A DNA stretch of 27,790 nt, from positions 1-27,790 of the forward strand of contig ONBA01000032.1 of assembly GCA_900315975.1 (NCBI GenBank), in the 5' to 3' direction. Numbering within the stretch: the first letter of the stretch is position 1; each line of letters starts with the position of its first letter. The stretch comes from an uncultured Ruminococcus sp. Lineage in GTDB: Bacteria; Bacillota_A; Clostridia; Oscillospirales; Ruminococcaceae. Positions 13,521 through 20,746 of this stretch are shown here, in pieces. Both the position numbers and the translations under genes were made by a program. Under the pieces are notes generated by a model, which saw only the letters and a program-made list of their open reading frames with translations, did not search any database and had not been told where the DNA came from.

Positions 13521-15491
13521 TTATTCAGCGTCCTCAGCAGGAGCTTCCTCGTCAGCTGCGTCCTCGAGGAGAGCGCGCATAGAGATACTGATTCTCTTGG
13601 AATCTGTGTCAATGTCGATGATCTTAACGTCAACCTCGTCGCCTACAGAAAGGATGTCCTTAACGTTCTCAACCTTCTTATCAGCGATCTGAGAGATGTG
13701 GATAAGTCCGTCAACGCCGTCGATGATCTGAGCGAATGCACCGAAGCTTGTGATAGATACGATAGTTGCCTTAACAACGTCGCCTACTGCGTACTTAGAC
13801 AGGAAAATCTCCCACGGATTGTCCTCAGCCTTCTTGAAGCCGAGTGAGATTCTGTTCTCTTCGCGGTTGAGGTCCTTGATGTATACTTCGAGAGTATCGC
13901 CAACGTTTACAACTTCGCTCGGGTGCTTGATTCTCTTCCATGAAAGCTCGGAAATGTGAACCATACCGTCGATGCCGCCGAGGTCAACGAATGCGCCGAA
14001 GCTTGTGAGAGACTTAACCTTGCCAACGAATGTCTGGCCAACTTCAGCAGTCTCCCAGAACTTAGCCTTAGCCTCTTCCTTCTTAGCGTTCTCAACAGCC
14101 TTGATAGAGCCTACTGCTCTCTTCTTGCCGCCCTCATCAACTTCGATGATCTTGAACTGTACCTTCTGCTTGTTGAGCTGATCAAGCTCTGCTCCTCTGG
14201 GGAGACCTGTCTGTGAAGCAGGGATGAATACTCTTACACCGAGGTAGTTGAGAGTAACACCCTTATTAACAACGCGGTTGATAGTTCCCTCAAGAACTTC
14301 GCCCTCTTCCTTAGCCTTAACGATTGTCTCGTAGCCAGCCTGCTCGTCAACCTTTCTCTTGGAAAGAGCAGCTGTACCCTCAGCATCGTTAACCTTTACA
14401 ACGATGAGCTCGATCTCATCGCCTACAGAAACGAGGTCCTCAGGCTTCTTTGTCGGGTCATCAGTAAGATCTTCAAGCTTAACATAGCCAGTGTGCTTTG
14501 TACCGAGATCAACAGTGATCTCTGCGTTATCGATGCTTACAACGATACCCTTAACTTTCTCTCCTGTATGTATTTTTTTGAATGACTGATCGAGAGCTGA
14601 TGCGAAATCGATCTCCTCATCCGGATTTGCTGTGAGATTAACATTCTCTGTCATAGTGGTTTGTACCTCCTTGATTATATACGCCGGTGTGGAAGCTCCG
14701 GCAGTAATGCCTATCCTTCCGGCAAAGGGCAGCTTCAAAGATGAAAGCTCGTCCGAATTTTCTATGTGATACGTTTTGCAGTAACGGCTGCACACCTCGT
14801 ACAGCTTTACTGTATTAGAGCTGTGTCTGCCTCCGACCACGAGCATGATGTCAGACTCCTTAGCAAGCTTAGCCGCATCGGACTGTCTTGTATCGGTGGC
14901 GTTGCAGATAGTATCGAATATAACAATATCGGGACTGTTCTTGGGGATCACCTTTAAACACTCTTCCCATACTACTATATTATACGTTGTTTGCGCGACA
15001 AATGCAAGCTTTTTTCCCAAAAAATTATCATTTTCCTCAAAAAGGTGTTTTAGCTCAAAGTTATCCTTAAACACAAGATAATTCTGTTTACAATGTCCAA
15101 TGATTCCTTGGACCTCCGGATGGTCGATATCTCCGGCAATGAGTACAAGATATCCCTCGGCCGACTTCTCAGCCACAATTTTATGTATCTTCGATACAAA
15201 GGGACAAGTTGCATCAAGCATACGATTCCCCTTCTGTGCTATCTGTTCATAGACGTCCATACCTACTCCGTGGGAACGTATAACAACGGTCTCGTCAGGT
15301 TCAAGTTCGCTCACGTTTTCGATAACGCGTGCACCCTTGGCTTTCATATCGTTCACGACGTCCTGATTGTGTATTATCGGACCGAGAGTTGCAACCTTTG
15401 TATTCTGTTCAAGCTCGTTATATACCATCTTTACGGCTCTGTCAACTCCAAAACAGAATCCGGCTGAATTCGCTACTGTAACTTCACGCAT
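13521..15491 (-). CDS. ispH-rpsA: Bifunctional HMBPP reductase IspH / ribosomal protein S1
   Basis: A 656-residue fusion. Residues 1-279 are IspH, the [4Fe-4S] enzyme of the last step of the MEP isoprenoid pathway (HMBPP to IPP and DMAPP). The three cluster cysteines are C13 (GFCFGVDRAV), C96 (DATCP) and C196 (DTICNAT), with the active-site segments IHN, RSHG, DHPEVQG and SSNTVKL. Residues about 305-640 hold four S1 RNA-binding domains starting near GEKVKG (310), GEVLEG (397), GQTFVG (485) and GDVVKA (570), ending in an acidic tail. IspH-S1 fusions are known in Clostridia. I start at the ATG 15489-15491, behind AAAGGAGG, where IspH normally begins; the open frame goes 11 codons further. The start overlaps the plsC stop by 8 bases, implying translational coupling. 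An internal Shine-Dalgarno and ATG at 14654 could also give a separate S1 protein. Confidence 0.95.
   Translation of the reverse strand: MREVTVANSAGFCFGVDRAVKMVYNELEQNTKVATLGPIIHNQDVVNDMKAKGARVIENVSELEPDETVVIRSHGVGMDVYEQIAQKGNRMLDATCPFVSKIHKIVAEKSAEGYLVLIAGDIDHPEVQGIIGHCKQNYLVFKDNFELKHLFEENDNFLGKKLAFVAQTTYNIVVWEECLKVIPKNSPDIVIFDTICNATDTRQSDAAKLAKESDIMLVVGGRHSSNTVKLYEVCSRYCKTYHIENSDELSSLKLPFAGRIGITAGASTPAYIIKEVQTTMTENVNLTANPDEEIDFASALDQSFKKIHTGEKVKGIVVSIDNAEITVDLGTKHTGYVKLEDLTDDPTKKPEDLVSVGDEIELIVVKVNDAEGTAALSKRKVDEQAGYETIVKAKEEGEVLEGTINRVVNKGVTLNYLGVRVFIPASQTGLPRGAELDQLNKQKVQFKIIEVDEGGKKRAVGSIKAVENAKKEEAKAKFWETAEVGQTFVGKVKSLTSFGAFVDLGGIDGMVHISELSWKRIKHPSEVVNVGDTLEVYIKDLNREENRISLGFKKAEDNPWEIFLSKYAVGDVVKATIVSITSFGAFAQIIDGVDGLIHISQIADKKVENVKDILSVGDEVDVKIIDIDTDSKRISISMRALLEDAADEEAPAEDAE
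14652..14672 (-). promoter_or_regulatory. Internal ribosome binding site at the IspH/S1 boundary
   Basis: On the minus strand AAGGAGG (plus 14666-14672) lies 11 bases before an in-frame ATG (plus 14652-14654). That ATG is residue 280 of the fusion, just after the last IspH residues and at the start of MTENVNLTANP, which reads like a natural S1 N-terminus. It could drive a stand-alone four-domain S1 protein of 377 residues. Within the coding sequence the site is simply read as Lys-Glu-Val. Use in vivo is inference. Confidence 0.6.
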
Positions 15492-16104
15492 TATCTGCTT
15501 CCTCCTTTGCCTCGTCACCCTCAACGAGTTTCTTTATCTCCGCCATATAGCGGTTTTTCAGCTTTACAAGCTGACGCGGATTAGGTTCGGAAAGGTCATC
15601 GATATATTCTTTCGGGTCTATAGGTTCACCGTATCTCACCGTTATCCTTGTGCGGAATTTCAGCTTCTCTCCGAAAACGATTCCCACCGGTACCACCCTT
15701 TTATCAGCCTTTGCCGCAATAAGTGCCGCACCCGAGTGTCCCCTGCCGACTTTGCCTGTCTTTGAACGTGTTCCCTCGGGGAATATCATAAGACTTCTTC
15801 CGCTTCCGAGACGTTCAACGGCAGTGTCGATAACACCGGTATCACCCTTGCCGCGTGCAACCGGAAATGCTCCGAGAATACGTATAAGCCACGCAAACAG
15901 CTTGTTGCGGAAGAGTTCTTCCTTAGCCATAAATGCATATTTTCCGCGTGCCCCTATACCAACGAGCGGCGGGTCAGCATTACTGCGGTGATTTGATGCG
16001 TATATGACAGCTTCGCCTTTCGGTATATTTTCTCTGCCTTCAAAGTGAAGGTTGTAGTAAACACTGAACGCTATCCATACCAGAAATTTCGCGATGTAGT
16101 ACAT
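15484..16104 (-). CDS. plsC: 1-acylglycerol-3-phosphate acyltransferase, PlsC-like
   Basis: A 206-residue membrane-associated acyltransferase. The HxxxxD catalytic motif is in NHRSNAD (H39, D44), and the glycerol-phosphate-binding motif is FPEGTRS (108-114). An N-terminal hydrophobic stretch (about 5-18) anchors it. It should acylate lysophosphatidic acid to phosphatidic acid in phospholipid synthesis. AAAGGAG precedes the ATG by 6 bases. It lies 11 bases after the GNAT gene and overlaps ispH-rpsA by 8 bases. The cmk-plsC-ispH-rpsA order is familiar from Clostridia. Substrate specificity within the family cannot be decided from sequence. Confidence 0.92.
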   Translation of the reverse strand: MYYIAKFLVWIAFSVYYNLHFEGRENIPKGEAVIYASNHRSNADPPLVGIGARGKYAFMAKEELFRNKLFAWLIRILGAFPVARGKGDTGVIDTAVERLGSGRSLMIFPEGTRSKTGKVGRGHSGAALIAAKADKRVVPVGIVFGEKLKFRTRITVRYGEPIDPKEYIDDLSEPNPRQLVKLKNRYMAEIKKLVEGDEAKEEADNA

Positions 16105-16115
16105 AGGCGTCTCCT

Positions 16116-16550
16116 TTATAATAAGTCTTTTTTCATGCGTAAGCGGTCTCCCTCATCAGCGGCGACTGCATATCCGAGCCTTTTATACAGTTTGTATGCC
16201 GAAGTATTCGACTTCTCAACGTGCAGTACAGACTCAGAAATATTATTATCCTCAGCGTATTTTTCGGCAGTGTGAATCAGCTCCGTACCGATTCCTTTTC
16301 CGCGGTATTCTGCGGACACGCAGAAGTCGTCGAGGTAGATATACTTTTCGTAGACCTCAACTGAAATATATGCCGCAGGGTAATCATTTATTTCCGCAAT
16401 GTATATCCGGTCTGCTCCGCCAAAGAATTTGTCAAGGTAGCCTTTTTCATACGGTTCAGGCTCCTGTCCCGGATATATACTGCGGAGCATTTCCTCGAAC
16501 AGCGCTTCAACCGCAGGAACGTCGTCAGGCAAAGCAACTCTTATATTCAT
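16116..16550 (-). CDS. GNAT-family N-acetyltransferase
   Basis: A 144-residue single-domain GNAT protein. The acetyl-CoA-binding motif A is VSAEYRGKGIGTELI (around 84-98), and the NTSAYKLYKRLGY segment near the C-terminus is also typical. The substrate is unknown, and could be a protein N-terminus or a small amine. It sits between cmk and plsC, 12 bases after the cmk stop. Its ribosome binding site (TGAGG) overlaps the cmk stop codon, so translation is probably coupled. An insertion of a GNAT gene between cmk and plsC is not part of the usual cluster as I know it. Confidence 0.88.
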   Translation of the reverse strand: MNIRVALPDDVPAVEALFEEMLRSIYPGQEPEPYEKGYLDKFFGGADRIYIAEINDYPAAYISVEVYEKYIYLDDFCVSAEYRGKGIGTELIHTAEKYAEDNNISESVLHVEKSNTSAYKLYKRLGYAVAADEGDRLRMKKDLL

Positions 16551-16562
16551 AACAAAAATGCC

Positions 16563-17225
16563 TCAGTTTATCTTTGACTCAATTACTTTGACGATAGCAT
16601 CAGCAGATTCTTCAAGATTAAGCTCAGTCGTGTCAACAAGAACCGCGTCATCAGCCTGCTTGAGCGGAGCTATTTCACGGTGCATATCAGCATAATCGCG
16701 CTTGATGATATCCTGTAATATCTCATCGTATGTCGGGCAGTCAGGCTTTTCTGCAAGTTCCTTGTAACGGCGGTTAGCACGTTCTTCAGCGGACGCTGTA
16801 AGGAATATCTTCACATCTGCATTCGGAAGTACGACTGTACCGATGTCTCTGCCGTCCATGATGATATTGTTCTCGCGGGCGATTTTCTGCTGTGTCTCGA
16901 AAAGGTAAGCTCTTACAGCAGGTATAGCGGATGTTCTTGAAGCCGCCATTGATATCTCAGGAGTGCGGATAAGGTCGGAAACGTCCCTGTCTCCGAGGAA
17001 TACACGCTGTGCACCGTCCACGAATCCGAGTGAAACGTTTGCATTTGCGAGCGACTTCTCGATGTCTTCATCAGCAATGTTGTTCTCAGTTATATAAAGT
17101 GCAACAGTACGGTAAAGAGCGCCAGTGTCAACATAGATGTAGCCAAGCTTAGCCGAAACCATTTTTGCTATTGTACTCTTGCCTGCACCTGCAGGGCCGT
17201 CGATTGCGATATTGATATTCTTCAT
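16563..17225 (-). CDS. cmk: Cytidylate kinase
   Basis: A 220-residue kinase of normal length. The P-loop GPAGAGKS (10-17), the substrate-binding segment YVDTGALYR (about 31-39), and MDGRDIGTVVLPNADVKIFL followed by RANRRYKEL (LID region) are all present. It phosphorylates CMP and dCMP to the diphosphates using ATP, for pyrimidine salvage and for recycling CMP from lipid and RNA turnover. GGAGG stands before the ATG. It follows the flavoprotein gene by 28 bases. Confidence 0.95.
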   Translation of the reverse strand: MKNINIAIDGPAGAGKSTIAKMVSAKLGYIYVDTGALYRTVALYITENNIADEDIEKSLANANVSLGFVDGAQRVFLGDRDVSDLIRTPEISMAASRTSAIPAVRAYLFETQQKIARENNIIMDGRDIGTVVLPNADVKIFLTASAEERANRRYKELAEKPDCPTYDEILQDIIKRDYADMHREIAPLKQADDAVLVDTTELNLEESADAIVKVIESKIN

Positions 17226-17253
17226 TTTATTTTCCTCCGTTTTTTACATTTTT

Positions 17254-18471
17254 TCACATACACATCGCCGCAGTATAAGCTGTCGAAAAGGCGATTTGCA
17301 GATTGAATCCGCCGGTATAAGCGTCAACATCTATGACCTCTCCGGCGAAAAAAAGTCTCTCACAAAGCTTCGACTCCATAGTACCGGGGTCTATTTCCTT
17401 TACAGATACTCCTCCGCTTGTGACGATAGCCTCGTCTATAGGTCGGAAACCCGATATCCTTACCGGAAACGCTTTTATCAGTTCACCAAATTTGTGCCTT
17501 TGCTCTTTAGTGATTCCGTTTACCTTCTGCCCGGGAGATATCCCCGAAAGCTTCACGGCAACAGGTATCAGCTTAGCAGGCAGAAGCTTTCGTATGCCGT
17601 TGATGAAGTCGCGGTTGAGATTTTCCGCGAAATCACGCTGTATACGCGCATCAAGCTGTTCAGGAGTGAGGGCAGGTTTAAGGTCTATGAGGAGCTTGTA
17701 GCGCTCCGCAGACATCTCACGTATATGACTGCTCGCACTCAGCACAAGCGGTCCGCTGACTCCGAAGTGGGTAAAAAGCATTTCACCGAGTTCACTATAG
17801 ATTTTCTTTTTACCATCGTAAAGATTCAGTGTAACATTCCTTAATGAAAGTCCCATCATCTCCGCGCAATACTTATCCGGAGAAACCAGTGGAACAAGAC
17901 TTGGTTTCAGCTCTGTTACGCTGTGACCTGCGCTCTCCGCAAGCTTGTATCCGTCACCGGTCGAACCTGTATTCGGGTACGACTTTCCTCCGCACGCGAT
18001 GAGAACACTTCCGCTGCGAAACTCCTCGCCGCCGGCTTTTACTCCGCAGCAGATGCCGTCCTCAATAATAAGCGAGCTGACACGCTTGTGTATAATCTTT
18101 ACACCGAGCTTTTTCATCTCCCTGCCGAATGCTGCAACTATGTCCTCGGCATTGTCACTCACCGGAAAAACACGGTTGCCGCGTTCAGTCTTGAGCGGAA
18201 CTCCAAGCTGCTCGAAAAAGTCCATAGTGTCCCCGGCACTGAACATAGAAAATGCACTGTACAAAAAACGCGGATTGACCGGTATATTTTTCATATGCTC
18301 GTCCATTGACGAGTTGTTAGTGACATTGCATCTGCCCTTGCCTGTTATGCGAAGCTTGCGCCCGATATTGTCGTTACGCTCAAAAAGCAGCACACTCTTG
18401 CCAAACCGAGCCGCCTGCACTGCCGCCATACATCCGGCAGCACCTCCACCTACAATAATAGTATCAATCAT
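17254..18471 (-). CDS. HI0933/YhiN-type FAD-dependent flavoprotein
   Basis: A 405-residue flavoprotein. The N-terminal FAD dinucleotide-binding motif is VGGGAAGCMAAVQAARFG (about 7-24). The family hallmark is GRKLRITGKGRCNVTN (about 37-52), and the C-terminal FAD-contact segment is FFAGEVIDVDAYTGGFNLQIAFSTAYTAA. The family is usually annotated as NAD(P)/FAD-dependent oxidoreductase. Members include BaiN (bile acid) of Clostridium scindens, and E. coli YhiN has been reported to make dihydrouridine in 23S rRNA. Placement in an operon with rpsA, cmk and ygiQ favours a housekeeping role over bile acid chemistry. The start overlaps the previous gene by 8 bases. Confidence 0.9.
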   Translation of the reverse strand: MIDTIIVGGGAAGCMAAVQAARFGKSVLLFERNDNIGRKLRITGKGRCNVTNNSSMDEHMKNIPVNPRFLYSAFSMFSAGDTMDFFEQLGVPLKTERGNRVFPVSDNAEDIVAAFGREMKKLGVKIIHKRVSSLIIEDGICCGVKAGGEEFRSGSVLIACGGKSYPNTGSTGDGYKLAESAGHSVTELKPSLVPLVSPDKYCAEMMGLSLRNVTLNLYDGKKKIYSELGEMLFTHFGVSGPLVLSASSHIREMSAERYKLLIDLKPALTPEQLDARIQRDFAENLNRDFINGIRKLLPAKLIPVAVKLSGISPGQKVNGITKEQRHKFGELIKAFPVRISGFRPIDEAIVTSGGVSVKEIDPGTMESKLCERLFFAGEVIDVDAYTGGFNLQIAFSTAYTAAMCM

Positions 18472-18679
18472 TACCTGTCAGCAGCTTATGTAATTTATCC
18501 CGCACATCGTCGCTGATACTGTCAGTCTCAGCGGCACTATCAATCGAGTATCCGCCATTATTGCAGCTGACCATATCACCCTCACGCGCAGCTGACGGAA
18601 GATGTGACCTGTGAACACTGATAAGCCCGTCTTCAGTCTGCAAAACCGCGTACTCGCCGTCAAATTTCTGAATCAACAT
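18464..18679 (-). CDS. DUF3006-type small protein
   Basis: A 71-residue acidic protein beginning MLIQKFDGEYAVLQTEDG, then VHRSHLPSAAREGDMVSC. The pattern of a short beta barrel with FDGEYAVL, HRSHLP and EGDMV fits DUF3006, a family of unknown function in Gram-positive bacteria. I chose the ATG at 18677-18679 because AAAGGAGG lies 7 bases ahead; the open frame extends 16 more codons without a site. Its end overlaps the flavoprotein start by 8 bases, so the pair is probably translationally coupled and may work together. Confidence 0.75.
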   Translation of the reverse strand: MLIQKFDGEYAVLQTEDGLISVHRSHLPSAAREGDMVSCNNGGYSIDSAAETDSISDDVRDKLHKLLTGND

Positions 18680-18768
18680 AACTGCTCCTCCTTTCGCCGG
18701 TATTATTGATGTTCTGCCCATTTGCACCGCTTACTCTGTACAAAACTCTCGCAAGGCAGAAATCCCGA

Positions 18769-20667
18769 TTATTTTCTTCCCCGCTTCTGGAATTTATTCT
18801 TTCCCTTTGAAAGTCCGCCGACTTTAGAATTGCGTGACGGTTTCTGACCCGGTCTGCGCTGTCCGCCTGAAGGCTTTATGTCCTCAACAAGACATTTCGG
18901 CGATGAGCCGATAAGGTCACGCCGTCCTGCCTTTTTCAGTGCTTCCAGTACAAGTTCACGGTTCTGCGGACGGAAATATTGCAGCAGCGCACGCTGCATC
19001 GCTTTTTCCTTCGGTGTTTTAGGTACATATACCTTCTCCATTGTGTACGGGTCAAGCTCGGTATAAAACATCGCGGTTGAAATAGTTCCCGGTGTCGGAT
19101 AGAAGTCCTGCACCTGCTCGGGACGAATATGATTATCACGCAGGAAGAGAGCGAGGTCTATCGCCTCATTCAGTGTACTTCCCGGATGCGACGACATCAG
19201 GTACGGCACAAGATACTGCTCCTTGCCCATGCCCTTTGTAATCTCATAAAAGCGCTTCTGAAATGCCTTATACGCTTCAATATGCGGTTTTCCCATTTTA
19301 TCAAGCACTACAGCCGAACAGTGCTCCGGTGCGACTTTCAGCTGACCGCTGACGTGGTATTTTATCAGTTCACGCATGAACTCGTCATTCTTGTCCTCCA
19401 TGAGGTAGTCATAACGGATTCCCGAACGTATGAAAACTCGCTTAACACCTTTCACCTTACGGATTTTCCTCAGCATTGCAAGGTACTCGGTATGGTCAGC
19501 TTTCAGTGCAGGACACGGTTTAGGCGCAAGACACTTCTTTCCCATGCATAGTCCCTTACTAAGCTGTTTTTCACACGATGTATGCCGGAAATTCGCAGTC
19601 GGTCCGCCTACGTCATGGATATATCCCTTGAAATCGGGCATTTGTGTGATACGCTCCGCCTCCGCAAGAACCGACTCCTCACTGCGCACGGTGACACGTC
19701 TGCCCTGATGAAGCGCGATAGAGCAGAAGTTGCAGTAGCCGAAACAGCCGCGGTTATGGGTAATAGAGAAACGCACTTCCTCTATTCCGGGTACTCCGCC
19801 GAGTGCCTCATATGAGGGGTGTATCTGTCGGGTATACGGCAGGCTGTATATGTAGTCGAGCTCCTCAGTAGTAAGGCTGAATGCAGGCGGATTCTGAACC
19901 AGCATCATCTTTCCGTGGCGCTGTATTATTATCTTGCCGTAGACCTCGTCCTGCCAGTCGTACTGTATCTTCACAGCCTTTGCATACTCAGTCTTACTTT
20001 CGCGTACCTGCTCAAACGACGGGCACTGTGCCGCTCCTATCGGTGTATTTACCGGCTCTGTCAGGTAACAGGTACCGCGGATATCGGTCATGGTTTTTAC
20101 ACTTTCACCGCCTGCGATACGAGTACAGAATTCACGTATCTGATGTTCGCCCATGCCGTACATAAGCAGGTCTGCACCGCTGTCAACGAGTACCGACGCT
20201 CTGACATCATCGTCCCAGTAATCATAGTGGGCGAAGCGGCGGAGTGAAGCCTCAAGTCCGCCTATAGCTATAGTGATGTCGCCAAAATACTCGCGTATCT
20301 TCTGACAGTACACAATAACCGCTCTGTCGGGACGTTTTCCAGCAACTCCTCCGGCAGTATACGCATCGTCCGAGCGCTTGCGTTTAGCGGCTGTGTAGTG
20401 AGCTACCATAGAATCAATATTTCCCGATGTTACGAGAAATGCGTACTTAGGTGCCCCGAAACGTTTAAAGTCCCTGTCCGAATGCCAGTCCGGCTGTGCT
20501 ATAATACCGACCGTAAAGCCCATAGCTTCTATGAGCCGCGTTATTATCGCCGCTCCAAAGCTTGGGTGGTCGACGTAAGCGTCGCCGGTTATGTATATGA
20601 AATCGAACTGCTTTATTCCAAGCTCGTCCATTTCTTTTCTTGTCGTCGGAAGAAATCCTTCGTACAT
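18769..20667 (-). CDS. ygiQ: YgiQ-family radical SAM protein
   Basis: A 632-residue protein of the UPF0313/YgiQ family. The N-terminal region (about 20-215) is a cobalamin-binding-like domain. The radical SAM domain carries the cluster motif CFGYCNFC (Cys 308, 312 and 315), followed by GYIHDVGGPTANF and a second Cys group (CEKQLSKGLCMGKKCLAPKPC). The tail is very basic (Arg/Lys/Gly, from about 600), suggesting nucleic acid contact. The family is widely conserved, but its reaction is unknown to me. AAAGGAG precedes the ATG. It lies 79 bases after ftsK and 89 bases before DUF3006, with no promoter visible in either gap. Confidence 0.92.
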   Translation of the reverse strand: MYEGFLPTTRKEMDELGIKQFDFIYITGDAYVDHPSFGAAIITRLIEAMGFTVGIIAQPDWHSDRDFKRFGAPKYAFLVTSGNIDSMVAHYTAAKRKRSDDAYTAGGVAGKRPDRAVIVYCQKIREYFGDITIAIGGLEASLRRFAHYDYWDDDVRASVLVDSGADLLMYGMGEHQIREFCTRIAGGESVKTMTDIRGTCYLTEPVNTPIGAAQCPSFEQVRESKTEYAKAVKIQYDWQDEVYGKIIIQRHGKMMLVQNPPAFSLTTEELDYIYSLPYTRQIHPSYEALGGVPGIEEVRFSITHNRGCFGYCNFCSIALHQGRRVTVRSEESVLAEAERITQMPDFKGYIHDVGGPTANFRHTSCEKQLSKGLCMGKKCLAPKPCPALKADHTEYLAMLRKIRKVKGVKRVFIRSGIRYDYLMEDKNDEFMRELIKYHVSGQLKVAPEHCSAVVLDKMGKPHIEAYKAFQKRFYEITKGMGKEQYLVPYLMSSHPGSTLNEAIDLALFLRDNHIRPEQVQDFYPTPGTISTAMFYTELDPYTMEKVYVPKTPKEKAMQRALLQYFRPQNRELVLEALKKAGRRDLIGSSPKCLVEDIKPSGGQRRPGQKPSRNSKVGGLSKGKNKFQKRGRK

Positions 20668-20746
20668 AATCTCTCTCCTTTTCCAAAGGCGGTTGCTGTA
20701 GTTTTACCCTTGCGACCCGGCTCACGGACTTCCTTTGCACAAAACG

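Noticed and set aside
19129..20247. Several plus-strand frames opposite ygiQ
   Set aside because: All are shadows of the conserved radical SAM gene and show no domain features.
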